From Subtercola boreus (lineage in GTDB: Bacteria > Actinomycetota > Actinomycetes > Actinomycetales > Microbacteriaceae): 64,000 nt of DNA. Shown here one piece after another: positions 32,884-41,138 of the stretch (the first letter of the stretch is position 1; the number at the start of each line of letters is the position of its first letter). The notes below the pieces were generated by a model. The model worked only from the letters and a program-made list of their open reading frames with translations, made no database searches and had not been told where the DNA came from. A program made the position numbers and the translations under genes. The stretch is from contig NZ_VFOO01000001.1 of NCBI RefSeq assembly GCF_006716115.1, positions 2,914,001 to 2,978,000 of the forward strand. Direction: 5' to 3'.

Positions 32884-34368
32884 TCAGCCCTTCCCCTTGC
32901 CGCCGTTTCCGTTGCCGTTCCCGTTCCCGTTGTTGCCGTCACCCGGGGCGGGGGTGGCTGAGGTGTCCGGCGCCTCCGGCGGGGTCGGCGTCGTGACCGG
33001 GGTTGCCGGTGCGGCCGGAGTGGGCGGTGCAACCGGCGTGGCCGGCACTGATGGCAGGGCCGACTCGGGAGTATCGCCCGTCCCGTTCTCGGGAGCCTCG
33101 GTCGAGACCGGCGCGACGTTGGCCGGATCGGTTGCCGGATCCGTCGACGGATCCCCCGTCTGCGTCGAGGCAGGAACGGGCTGTGCCGGGTCGGCTGTGG
33201 GCGTGGAGGCCATCAGGCTCCCTCCGAGCCACACCGCGCCGGCCAGGGCTGCTGCCGCGGCGACCGCCACGACCGCGATTCGACGGCTGCGACGCTCCGG
33301 GATGACGGCTGCCGGCGCTGCCGGGAATGCCGCGGTCGCTGCCGTTTCGGCCGTTCCCGAAGACGCATCGGCCTGCGCCGCTGCCCCCGCCGCCGCCGGT
33401 GCCCCTGGTGCCGCCGCCCCCGCCGCCCCCGCCGCAGCCGCAGCCGCAGCCGGCAGCACCATGGTCGGCCGGGCAAGAGGGGCGGTGGCGTCGTCCACAG
33501 TCGGCTCGGCCGACGCCTCCCAGGTCGCGAGGTCGGCGACGATGTCGTGCGAGCGGATCGCCACGTCGAGCGCGGTGGGCCTGGCGAGGGGGTCCCGCGC
33601 GGTCATCCAACTGAGCAGGGAGACCCAGCTCGCCGGGATCCCGCCACCGATGACCGGATCCCGGGACGCCCGCGCACTCATTGCCTCAACGACCGTGCCG
33701 GGGTATTCCCGGCGCCCGGTCAGGCCTTCGAGGATCACGAGGCCGAGCGCGTAGACGTCCGCCTCCGGGCCGGGCTCGGCCCCCGCGGCCTGCTCCGGGC
33801 TGAGGTACGACGCGGTGCCGATGATGGTTCCCACGGTGGTCATCCGGTCGGCGCCCACCAGGTGGGCGATGCCGAAGTCCGCCAGCTTCGCGCGGTGGGT
33901 CGGTGAGGGCAGGCCCGTCGGGGCGAGCAGGATGTTCGCCGGTTTCAGATCGCGGTGCACGATGCCCTGCGCGTGCATGGCGGCGAGCCCTTCGGCGATG
34001 TCGGTCGCGACCTGGGCCGCCACCGCACCCCGGAGCGGTCCATGGTCGAGCGTCGAGCGGAGGTCCGGCCCGTTGACCAGTTCCATCACCAGGAAGCTCG
34101 GCACCGTCTCGTCGCCCGAGGCGAGGTGGGCGTCGTACATCGTGACGAGGTGGGGGTGGTTCAACCGGGCCAGCACATCGACTTCGCTCCGGCGTCGGGA
34201 GTCGTCCCGGGCTTCACCAGCATTGAACAACTTGACGGCGACCTTCCGGCCGAGCTGCTCGTCCGTCGCCTCGTACACCGTCGACATTCCGCCGGAGCCG
34301 ATCCTGCGGGTCACCGCGTAGCGGCCGGCCAGCACCCGGCCGACCCAGCCTCCGCCTTCGGAATCCAT
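32884..34368 (-). CDS. Membrane Ser/Thr protein kinase (PASTA-less)
   Basis: A 494-aa protein. The start is placed at MDSEGGGWVG after a GGAGAGG site. Kinase motifs: IGSGGMSTVYEA (Gly loop), VAVKLF (Lys), HRDLKPAN, ADFGIAHL and SPEQ, all complete over about residues 13-275. An Ala/Pro linker, one transmembrane helix (IAVVAVAAAAALAGAVWLGG) and a Pro/Thr-rich extracellular tail follow, ending in Gly/Asn/Lys repeats. No PASTA domains are present. It is divergent from a MarR gene across a perfect operator palindrome, so the MarR protein may control it. Confidence 0.93.
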   Translation of the reverse strand: MDSEGGGWVGRVLAGRYAVTRRIGSGGMSTVYEATDEQLGRKVAVKLFNAGEARDDSRRRSEVDVLARLNHPHLVTMYDAHLASGDETVPSFLVMELVNGPDLRSTLDHGPLRGAVAAQVATDIAEGLAAMHAQGIVHRDLKPANILLAPTGLPSPTHRAKLADFGIAHLVGADRMTTVGTIIGTASYLSPEQAAGAEPGPEADVYALGLVILEGLTGRREYPGTVVEAMSARASRDPVIGGGIPASWVSLLSWMTARDPLARPTALDVAIRSHDIVADLATWEASAEPTVDDATAPLARPTMVLPAAAAAAAGAAGAAAPGAPAAAGAAAQADASSGTAETAATAAFPAAPAAVIPERRSRRIAVVAVAAAAALAGAVWLGGSLMASTPTADPAQPVPASTQTGDPSTDPATDPANVAPVSTEAPENGTGDTPESALPSVPATPVAPPTPAAPATPVTTPTPPEAPDTSATPAPGDGNNGNGNGNGNGGKGKG

Positions 34369-34414
34369 GGCTGCCTCTCCGCGCGTGAATCTTGGTGCTT
34401 GCTGGGTAATGGTC

Positions 34415-34439
34415 GGATTGCTAGTCAAACTAGCAATCC
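34415..34439. promoter_or_regulatory. MarR-type operator, perfect palindrome
   Basis: GGATTGCTAGT-CAA-ACTAGCAATCC is a perfect 11-bp inverted repeat between the divergent kinase and MarR starts; an additional half-site ACTAGTAATTG abuts the marR start. Confidence 0.8.
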
Positions 34440-34458
34440 GTGACGGACACTAGTAATT

Positions 34459-34968
34459 GTGACTGATTCGTTCGACTTCAGCGACCTGGTGCGACCTGAT
34501 GCGGTTCCAGGGCCCGATCCGGTTCAGGATGACACGAACGTGCTCGAAGCCCTGCACATGTACCGCGCGGCCGAGGCTGCCATGCGGCGCCGCACCGGCT
34601 CGGCGATGGGGCTCGGCGACAACGACCTGCTGGCACTGCGTTTCATTCTCGACCAGCGTGCCGCCGGCCATCCGGTCGCTTCGAAGGACATCACGCGGTA
34701 CCTCGGGATCTCGAGCGCCTCGACGACGGTTCTGATCCGCCGCCTCGAGTCGGGCGGCTTCATCGAGCGCCGGGAGAACAGCGCAGACCGCCGCTCGAGC
34801 GAGATCGTGCCCACCCAGGCCGCTGAGGGAGACACGGGGCCGCTGCTGGCTGTCGCCCAGAACCACATGGCTGCCGCGACCCAGACCCTCACGGCCGAGG
34901 AAGCGCGGATCGTGTCCCGCTTCCTGACGACGATGCGCACCACCGTCGACGGGATCGGCGCGAAGTAG
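34459..34968 (+). CDS. MarR family regulator
   Basis: A 169-aa protein, GTG start next to the operator. It carries the winged-HTH core NDLLALRFILDQ, SKDITRYLGISSASTTVLIRRLE, and the wing GFIERRENSADRRSSEI. Helices at both ends form the dimer interface. The promoter palindrome implies autoregulation. A second copy of the same site stands before the next transcription unit, so the regulon includes the small membrane genes downstream. Confidence 0.92.
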   Translation: MTDSFDFSDLVRPDAVPGPDPVQDDTNVLEALHMYRAAEAAMRRRTGSAMGLGDNDLLALRFILDQRAAGHPVASKDITRYLGISSASTTVLIRRLESGGFIERRENSADRRSSEIVPTQAAEGDTGPLLAVAQNHMAAATQTLTAEEARIVSRFLTTMRTTVDGIGAK

Positions 34969-35005
34969 AGCGCTTCTCTACACCCATTCGTCAACTCATG
35001 TCAAT

Positions 35006-35030
35006 GGATTGCTAGTCCAATGAACTAGTT
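35006..35030. promoter_or_regulatory. Second copy of the MarR-type operator
   Basis: GGATTGCTAGT is identical to the left arm of the first operator. After 7 bp it is answered by ACTAG-TT, a shorter right arm. It lies about 15 bp before the start of a small membrane-protein gene. Confidence 0.65.
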
Positions 35031-35045
35031 GTTATGTTCTCGTCC

Positions 35046-35210
35046 ATGAACATTCTCGTTGTCATCATCGCCGTCATCGCGGTCATCCTGCTCATCACGG
35101 GCGGGGTCACGCAGTCGCTCAGCTTCCTGCTCTGGATCGGGGTCGTACTGCTCGTCATTGCTCTGATCGTCTTCCTGCTCCGGTTCATCACCGGCAACCG
35201 TCGCGTCTGA
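35046..35210 (+). CDS. 54-aa two-helix membrane protein
   Basis: A very short gene: MNILVVIIAVIAVILLITGG, a polar turn VTQSLS, then a second hydrophobic helix and a basic end (RFITGNRRV). It is hydrophobic throughout and follows a MarR-type operator closely. Its stop is 8 bp before the DUF6458 gene, so the two are probably one operon. Function unknown; small proteins of this type often associate with membrane stress responses. Confidence 0.7.
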   Translation: MNILVVIIAVIAVILLITGGVTQSLSFLLWIGVVLLVIALIVFLLRFITGNRRV

Positions 35211-35218
35211 GGACGACC

Positions 35219-35476
35219 ATGAGTCTCGGATCAGGCATCTTCCTCTTCGTCGTGGGCGCCATCCTGGCGTTCGCGCTCGACATCCAGGTCTCCTGGGTCG
35301 ATCTGCACCTCGTCGGCTACATCCTGATGGCCGCCGGCGTGATCGGCATCATCCTCGGGATCGTGCTCATCACCCGGCGCCGCCAGAGCACCATGACCAC
35401 GCGGTCCGCCGTCGATCCCGTCAGCGGCGAGCAGGTCTCCCGCCGCACGATCGATCGCGACGACCCCCTCGTCTAG
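35219..35476 (+). CDS. DUF6458 family small membrane protein
   Basis: An 85-aa protein with two transmembrane helices (about 3-20 and 29-50) and a hydrophilic tail (RRRQSTMTTRSAVDPVSGE). The GSGIFLFVVGAILAFALDIQV start and VDLHLVGYILMAAGVIG centre are typical of this actinobacterial family of unknown function (given here as short parts of the sequence). It is in an apparent operon with the 54-aa gene and directly followed by a kinase gene. Confidence 0.85.
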   Translation: MSLGSGIFLFVVGAILAFALDIQVSWVDLHLVGYILMAAGVIGIILGIVLITRRRQSTMTTRSAVDPVSGEQVSRRTIDRDDPLV

Positions 35477-35483
35477 TCAGCCG

Positions 35484-36851
35484 ATCGACAAGCTCCTCGG
35501 GAATCGCTACCGGCTTGTCGAACCCCTGGGGCACGGTGGCATGGCCACCGTGTTCCGGGCCCGCGACGAACTCCTCGGGCGCGACGTCGCGATCAAGGTG
35601 TTCCACACCGCCGAAGCCCAGTCCGGGCGGATCGACGGCGAACTCGCCGTTCTGGCGTCGCTCGACCACCACGCTCTCGTGCAGCTCATCGATGCGGGAT
35701 CCGAGACCGACGAATACGGGCGTGCCAACCGGTACATCGTGATGGCTCTCGTCAACGGCACGGATCTGCACGTGCACCTCCAGAGCCGCGCACGTCTCTC
35801 TGCCAGGCATATCGCCGAGATCGGCTACGACATCGCCGAGGCTCTCGACTACATGCACGCCCGGCGGGTCATCCACCGCGACATCAAGCCCTCGAACATC
35901 CTGCTCGTCGACTATCGGGACGGCTCGGCCAGGGCCCGGGCCAAGCTGACCGATTTCGGTATCGCCCTCGCCGACGACCGCGAACGCCTCACCGCGCAGG
36001 GTGTCACGACAGGCACCGCCGGCTATCTCAGCCCCGAGCAGGCCTCCGGCGGCGAGGTGACGACCGCCTCCGACGTCTACTCCCTCGGCCTGGTGCTGCT
36101 GCAGTGCTTCACGCGGCACCTCGAGTTTCCGGGGAGTGTCGTCGAGTCGGCGGTCGCGCGACTGGAGCGCGACCCGGTCGTCCCGGCGGAGCTGCCCGAA
36201 CTCTGGCGGCGGCTGCTCCTGGCGATGACGGATCGCAACCCGCACAACCGTCCGCAGCGCCACGATCTCGTGGCCGCCCTCCGCCAGGTGGTGATCGCTG
36301 AGAGCGGCCGCCACAAGGGAGACGCCCTCGAACCGCTCTTCCCCGACGAGGCGCTCCGCACCGCCGCGCTCGTTCGCACAACGATTCTCGACACTCTCCC
36401 GAACGAAGCACTCGACCGCGTGACGGCGATGGCCGCGAGGCTGTTCTCCGCCCCGATCGCGATCGTGAGCGTCGTCGACCACGACAGGACCTGGTTCCGG
36501 TCGCACTACGGCGAGGCCGTCGACCAGATCGCCCGGCAGGTCGACCTCTCGAGCTCACCCACCCCGAGCACCGGGCCGGTCATCGTCGAAGACGGGCGGA
36601 CGGATGATCGCACCAGGGCCAATCCCCTCGTCACCGGGCCCCTCGGACTGCGGTTCTACGTCGGCGTGCCGCTCCGCCGGGCGAACGGCGCGGTGATCGG
36701 CACCCTCAGTGTGCTGGACGTCGTTCCCGGCACGGCGACCGAAGCCGACGTGGCGAACCTCGAAGACCTCGCCGCACTGGTGGTCAACCAGCTGGAGCTC
36801 CGCCAGCTGAGCCTGCAGACGACGGTGGAGATGACCGCGCCGGGCAGCTGA
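35484..36851 (+). CDS. Soluble Ser/Thr kinase fused to a GAF domain; no canonical start codon
   Basis: About 456 aa. Kinase motifs are complete: LGHGGMATVF (Gly loop), VAIKVF, HRDIKPSN, TDFGIAL, SPEQ. A GAF-type domain occupies the C-terminal 160 residues (ALDRVTAMAARLFSAPIAIVS ... GLRFYVGVPLRRANGAVIG, in parts), as in phytochrome-like sensors. No transmembrane segment is seen. The first ATG lies inside the Gly loop, so a protein from there would lack the first strand. The homologous frame extends upstream through LLGNRYRLVEP with no ATG, GTG or TTG before a stop. ATC at PIDKLL is the best guess by comparison with the paralogue at 46 kb. Confidence 0.75.
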   Translation: MDKLLGNRYRLVEPLGHGGMATVFRARDELLGRDVAIKVFHTAEAQSGRIDGELAVLASLDHHALVQLIDAGSETDEYGRANRYIVMALVNGTDLHVHLQSRARLSARHIAEIGYDIAEALDYMHARRVIHRDIKPSNILLVDYRDGSARARAKLTDFGIALADDRERLTAQGVTTGTAGYLSPEQASGGEVTTASDVYSLGLVLLQCFTRHLEFPGSVVESAVARLERDPVVPAELPELWRRLLLAMTDRNPHNRPQRHDLVAALRQVVIAESGRHKGDALEPLFPDEALRTAALVRTTILDTLPNEALDRVTAMAARLFSAPIAIVSVVDHDRTWFRSHYGEAVDQIARQVDLSSSPTPSTGPVIVEDGRTDDRTRANPLVTGPLGLRFYVGVPLRRANGAVIGTLSVLDVVPGTATEADVANLEDLAALVVNQLELRQLSLQTTVEMTAPGS

Positions 36852-36854
36852 CCG

Positions 36855-37592
36855 CTAGACCACTCCCGCCGTGCCGAGCAGCGTTCCGACGACGAACGTG
36901 GCGACCAGTGCCAACGCGCCGCCGACGACCACCCGCACGGTGGCGCGCCCGATGGGACTGCCGCCGAGCCGCGCGCCGATCACACCGGTCGCCGCGAGCG
37001 CGAGGATGACCACGACGAACGTGACCGGCACCCGCACGGCCTCCGGCGGGAGAAGGATGGCCAGCAGGGGCAGGATCCCCCCGACGAGGAACGCCAGCGC
37101 CGACGCACCCGCGGCGTTCCACGGACTGACGACATCGTCTTCGTCGATGTTGAGTTCCATCGCGAGGTGCGCTCGCAGAGCATCCTTCTCGGTCAGCTCG
37201 ACCGCGACGCGGTGCGCGGTCTCGGGCGTCAGGCCGCGGGACTCGTAGAGCCCGGCCAGCTCCGCGAGTTCGCCCTCGGGATCTTCCTTCAGTTCGGTGC
37301 GTTCCTTCTCGATCAGCGAGCGCTGGCTGTCGCGCTGGCTGCTCACCGAGACATACTCGCCGAGCGCCATGGAGACGGCACCACCGATGAGCGCCGCGGA
37401 ACCGGCCGCGAGGATGGCGGGGGTGGAGGAGCTCGCTCCCGCGACACCGACGACGATGGCAGCGACGGACACGATGCCGTCGTTCGCCCCGAGAACACCG
37501 GCCCGCAGCCAGTTCAGGCGCCCCGCGAGGCTGCCGGAGTGCGGTTCGTGGGGTTGCTGGGCGAAGGCGGAGTCACTGCTCGGAGTGGTCAT
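36855..37592 (-). CDS. VIT1/CCC1-family metal transporter
   Basis: A 245-aa protein. The N-terminal signature NWLRAGVLGANDGIVSVAAI and SMALGEYVSVSSQRDSQ are diagnostic of CCC1/VIT1 Fe2+/Mn2+ transporters. A cytosolic acidic helical region (KERTELKEDPEGELAELAGLYESRG, in parts) resembles the metal-binding domain, and three further helices close the fold. It is convergent with the kinase-GAF gene, ending 3 bp from it. Confidence 0.93.
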   Translation of the reverse strand: MTTPSSDSAFAQQPHEPHSGSLAGRLNWLRAGVLGANDGIVSVAAIVVGVAGASSSTPAILAAGSAALIGGAVSMALGEYVSVSSQRDSQRSLIEKERTELKEDPEGELAELAGLYESRGLTPETAHRVAVELTEKDALRAHLAMELNIDEDDVVSPWNAAGASALAFLVGGILPLLAILLPPEAVRVPVTFVVVILALAATGVIGARLGGSPIGRATVRVVVGGALALVATFVVGTLLGTAGVV

Positions 37593-37699
37593 GCAGTCAC
37601 TGTAGGCGCTAAGAAAGCTGGAAGAAACTCGCGAGATTCTTGAATGGTCGGATCCCCCCTCCCCGAGCCCCCCGCCCCCCTTCACCCAGAGAGCACCTC

Positions 37700-39112
37700 A
37701 TGACCACCCACACGGCACCACCCCGCCGCGTCGCCCCGGACAGGATCGACCGCGCCCGGCGTACCCGCACGCGGCGACGGTTGCGGAAGGCCGACCTGCT
37801 CGTCGTGCTCTGCTGGTCATCCGTCGCCGCTGCCGTCTCGCTGTTCCTCGCGTACGGCGGCCTCTCCGAGGTGGTGGATGTCGCGTCCGCCCTCACCGCG
37901 CTCGGCATCGTCACCGGGCTGGTCGGCAGCGACCTCATCCTGGTCATGCTCGTTCTGGCCGCCCGCATCCCGGCCATCGACAGGGCTGTCGGGCAGGACA
38001 CGGCGATGGCGTTCCACCGGAGCCTCGGCAAGCCCGCGCTCTACCTGATCCTCGCGCACGGGGCCCTGCTCACCGTGGGCTACGCGATGTCCGACGGGTC
38101 GAACGTCGTCGCGGAGACGATCTCCTTCTTCCAGGACCCCGACCTCGTGCTGGCGTACGCCGGGCTCGGTCTGCTGGTGCTCGTCGTCGTGACCAGCGTC
38201 GTCGCCGTGCGCCGCCGTTTCTCGTACGAGGCCTGGCATGTGATCCACCTGCTCAGCTATCTCGCCGTGCTCATCGCCCTCCCCCACCAGCTCTCGAGCG
38301 GGGCGGTGCTGGCCGACGGCACCCTGCAGCGGGTGTACTGGATCGGCCTCTACATCCTCGCGTTCGGTTCCATCGCCGTCTTCCGGTTCGCCGTGCCGAT
38401 CGTCCGGAGCGCCCGGCACGACATCACGGTCTCCGCCGTCGAGACGATAGCCCCGGGAGTCGTGTCCATCCACCTCGCCGGTCGCGACCTCGAGCGTCTC
38501 CAGACAGCCGGCGGACAGTACGCCATCTGGCGGTTCTGGTCGGCGAAGACCTGGTGGCACGCCCACCCGATCTCGTTCTCGGCCGTACCGACCCGCACCT
38601 CTGCACGGATCACCGTGCGCGACCTCGGTCGCGGCAGTTCCGCGATCTCCCGGGTGCGCCCCGGCACGCGCGTCTCGATCGAGGGCCCGTACGGCATCTT
38701 CACCGACGACGTGCGTGCAGCCCCCCGGATCGCGGTCGTCGCGGCCGGCATCGGAATCACTCCCGTGAGATCGCTGCTCGAGGGCTCCACCCTGCGCCCC
38801 GGCGAGGCGACCGTGCTGCTCCGCGCCACGGATGCCTCGCAGCAGTACCTCTGGCAGGAGGTGGGCGCGCTGCCGAGCATGCAGGGCAGCGCGGTCTACA
38901 GCATGGTCGGGCCCCGGCCGCCGGGGCTCGCGACGTGGATGTCGGCTGAAGCCCTCTCCCGCGGCGTCACGCTCTCCTCCGCCTTCCCGCACCTGCTGGG
39001 TTCCGACCTCTACGTCTGCGGCCCGCAGTCCTGGGCCGACCTCGTGATCCGCGATGCCCGAGCCGCAGGCCTGCCCGAGAAGCAGATCCACGTCGAGAGG
39101 TTCGACTGGTGA
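37700..39112 (+). CDS. Ferric-reductase-like transmembrane flavoprotein
   Basis: A 470-aa protein. Six helices with heme-type His residues (AFHRSLGKPALYLILAHGALL and WHVIHLLSYLAVLIALPHQL, in parts) form a ferric reductase-like domain. A ferredoxin-NADP reductase module follows, with an FAD site around GGQYAIWRFW/WWHAHPISFS and an NAD site near VVAAGIGITPVRSLLEG and YVCGPQSW. It would pass electrons from NAD(P)H across the membrane to an acceptor. GTGA overlap couples it to an FMN-binding protein gene and then apbE, giving a flavin-based extracytosolic redox chain. Confidence 0.9.
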   Translation: MTTHTAPPRRVAPDRIDRARRTRTRRRLRKADLLVVLCWSSVAAAVSLFLAYGGLSEVVDVASALTALGIVTGLVGSDLILVMLVLAARIPAIDRAVGQDTAMAFHRSLGKPALYLILAHGALLTVGYAMSDGSNVVAETISFFQDPDLVLAYAGLGLLVLVVVTSVVAVRRRFSYEAWHVIHLLSYLAVLIALPHQLSSGAVLADGTLQRVYWIGLYILAFGSIAVFRFAVPIVRSARHDITVSAVETIAPGVVSIHLAGRDLERLQTAGGQYAIWRFWSAKTWWHAHPISFSAVPTRTSARITVRDLGRGSSAISRVRPGTRVSIEGPYGIFTDDVRAAPRIAVVAAGIGITPVRSLLEGSTLRPGEATVLLRATDASQQYLWQEVGALPSMQGSAVYSMVGPRPPGLATWMSAEALSRGVTLSSAFPHLLGSDLYVCGPQSWADLVIRDARAAGLPEKQIHVERFDW

Positions 39113-39666
39113 GGCGACGCGCAGCGGTCTGGAGCGTACTGTCCTCGGGTGCCGTGCTCGCGATCGGCTGGCAGCTGGGGGCGCATGCACAGGCGTCTAC
39201 CGGTCTCGCCGAGACGGCCGTGACCCCGGATGCCTCGTCGGCGTCATCCGCGAACGCCGCACCCGCGCCCGCCCCGTCAGCGTCCGCGTCCGCGACACCC
39301 GCTCCCTCATCCTCGGCTTCGGCCTCGGCGACCGCGGCCCCGTCGGCCACTCCGACCCCCGAAGCCACCGCTGCCGCACCGTCCGGAACCTCCGGCACCT
39401 TCACCGGCAGCAGCGTCTCGACCCGCTACGGCAGCGTGCAGGTGCAGGTCGTCGTCGCGAACGGCTCGATCACCGACGTGGTGGCGCTGAAACTGACCGA
39501 CGACGACAATCGGTCGGTCTCGATCAGCAACCGCGCTGCCCCGGTGCTCCGCAAAGAGGTGCTCGCCGCACAGTCGGCAAAGGTGCAGAGCGTCTCCGGC
39601 GCGACGTACACGAGCGACGCCTACCTGACGTCGTTGCAGTCCGCGCTCGACCAGGCGGGGCTGTGA
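39109..39666 (+). CDS. Secreted FMN-binding (flavinylated) protein
   Basis: A 185-aa protein. The signal-type N-terminus is followed by a long Ala/Ser/Pro linker (about 35-95) and an FMN_bind domain (about 100-185). The flavinylation motif SGATYTS lies near residues 163-169, with Thr as the FMN attachment site. It accepts covalent FMN from ApbE and relays electrons from the membrane reductase. GTG start overlapping the upstream stop; the next gene, apbE, overlaps its stop in the same way. Confidence 0.92.
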   Translation: MRRRAAVWSVLSSGAVLAIGWQLGAHAQASTGLAETAVTPDASSASSANAAPAPAPSASASATPAPSSSASASATAAPSATPTPEATAAAPSGTSGTFTGSSVSTRYGSVQVQVVVANGSITDVVALKLTDDDNRSVSISNRAAPVLRKEVLAAQSAKVQSVSGATYTSDAYLTSLQSALDQAGL

Positions 39667-40418
39667 CGATAGTCGCCCACGTGTTCGACACGATGGGCAC
39701 CACCGCGAGCATCCGCCTCGCCGGACGCACACCTGCGGCCGGAGTACTGGCCGCCGTCGAGGCGTGTTTCGCCGGGTACGACGAGCAGTTCAGCCTCTAC
39801 CGAGCGGACTCCGAGATCAGCCGGGTCGCCCGCGGTGCGCTGGCTCTCCCGCACACCAGCGAGAGCTTCCGCGACATGTACGCCGAAGCGTTGCACTGGC
39901 GGAGCGCCACCCGGGACTCGTTCTCGCCGCACCGGCCCGACGGGGTGCTCGACCTGTCGGGTGTGGTGAAGGCGAAGGCGATGGATGCCGCGGCGGCACT
40001 CCTCGGGGAGGCCGGCCTCACGGACTGGCTGCTGAACGTCGGCGGTGACATCGTGCTCGACGGGCGGTGCGCCGGTGCACTCTGGCGCGTCGGCGTCGTC
40101 GACCCGGATGACCGGCGGAGCCTGCTCTGCACGCTCGACCTCGACGACGGCAGGCGGGGGATGGCGACATCCGGAACCAGCGAACGCGGCGAGCACGTCT
40201 GGCGGAACAGCCTCACCCCGGACTACCGCCAGGTGACCGTCGTCGCCGACGACATCGTGACGGCCGATGTGCTCGCCACGGCGATCCTCGCGGGTGGGCG
40301 GGAACGGCTCGACGAAGCCGTCGACGAGTTCGGTGTCGACGTCATCGCGGTGGACGCCGATGGCGGCGTGGTCGCGACCGCGCGGATGCGCCACGCCCAC
40401 GGATTCTCCCCGGCGTGA
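39663..40418 (+). CDS. apbE: FAD:protein FMN transferase (ApbE)
   Basis: A 251-aa protein from a GTG start (TIVAHVFDTMGTTASIRL). The ApbE signatures LDLSGVVKAKAMDAAA, LLNVGGDIV and MATSGTSER are present, with the acidic Mg-binding residues near DIVTADVLATA. It transfers FMN from FAD to the Thr of the neighbouring FMN-binding protein. It is somewhat shorter than Gram-negative ApbE because the lipoprotein leader is absent. Overlap with the target gene makes the pairing secure. Confidence 0.94.
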   Translation: MTIVAHVFDTMGTTASIRLAGRTPAAGVLAAVEACFAGYDEQFSLYRADSEISRVARGALALPHTSESFRDMYAEALHWRSATRDSFSPHRPDGVLDLSGVVKAKAMDAAAALLGEAGLTDWLLNVGGDIVLDGRCAGALWRVGVVDPDDRRSLLCTLDLDDGRRGMATSGTSERGEHVWRNSLTPDYRQVTVVADDIVTADVLATAILAGGRERLDEAVDEFGVDVIAVDADGGVVATARMRHAHGFSPA

Positions 40419-40469
40419 ACACCCCCACCCCACAGGGCCCGCCAGCACCCCGAGACCTAGACTGCCCCC

Positions 40470-41138
40470 ATGACTGACCCCCGCCGCATCCTGCTCGTCG
40501 AAGACGACCGGCAGCTCTCCGGGATGCTCGAACAGCTGCTCGCGAGCGAAGGCTACGACGTGGTCGTTGCGCGCGACGGCCAGCGGGCACTCCATGAAGG
40601 GCTCACCCAGGCCTTCGACGTGCTGGTGCTCGACCGCGGCCTCCCCGTGATCGAGGGGCTCGACGTTCTCAGCCGGCTGCGCGGGCGCGGCGTCCTCACG
40701 CCCGCCCTCATCCTCTCCGCGCTCGGCAACCCCGCCGACCGTGTAGAAGGGCTCGACCGCGGCGCGGAGGACTACCTCGGCAAACCGTTCGACATCGACG
40801 AACTTCTGGCGCGCATCCGGGCCCTGCTGCGACGCCACCAGACCGTCACGCCGATACTGCGGGTCCCCGGCGGCGAGTTCGACACCGGATCCCGCAGCGT
40901 GGCCACGGCCCACGCAGGAACGGTGCTGCTCTCCCAGCGTGAGGCTGAGCTCCTGGAGCGGCTGGCGAGGCGGCCCGGGCAGGTCTTCGAACGCGCCGAC
41001 CTCCTGGGCTCCGTCTTTCCCGACGCCGACGATCTCGGCGTCGTCGACACGTACGTGCACTACCTCCGCAAGAAGCTCGGCCGGGGCTCTGTGCTCACCG
41101 TGCGGGGCGTCGGCTACCGCCTCGGAGCGGTGAAGTGA
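40470..41138 (+). CDS. OmpR-family response regulator
   Basis: A 222-aa protein. The receiver domain has Asp12/Asp13, phospho-acceptor Asp55 (VLVLDRGLP) and Lys105 (LGKPF). The winged-helix DNA-binding domain (about 128-222) ends VDTYVHYLRKKL and VLTVRGVGYRLG. It is 52 bp after apbE and coupled by GTGA overlap to a histidine kinase, so the pair may sense redox or envelope state and control the preceding flavin operon; this link is inferred from order only. Confidence 0.95.
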   Translation: MTDPRRILLVEDDRQLSGMLEQLLASEGYDVVVARDGQRALHEGLTQAFDVLVLDRGLPVIEGLDVLSRLRGRGVLTPALILSALGNPADRVEGLDRGAEDYLGKPFDIDELLARIRALLRRHQTVTPILRVPGGEFDTGSRSVATAHAGTVLLSQREAELLERLARRPGQVFERADLLGSVFPDADDLGVVDTYVHYLRKKLGRGSVLTVRGVGYRLGAVK

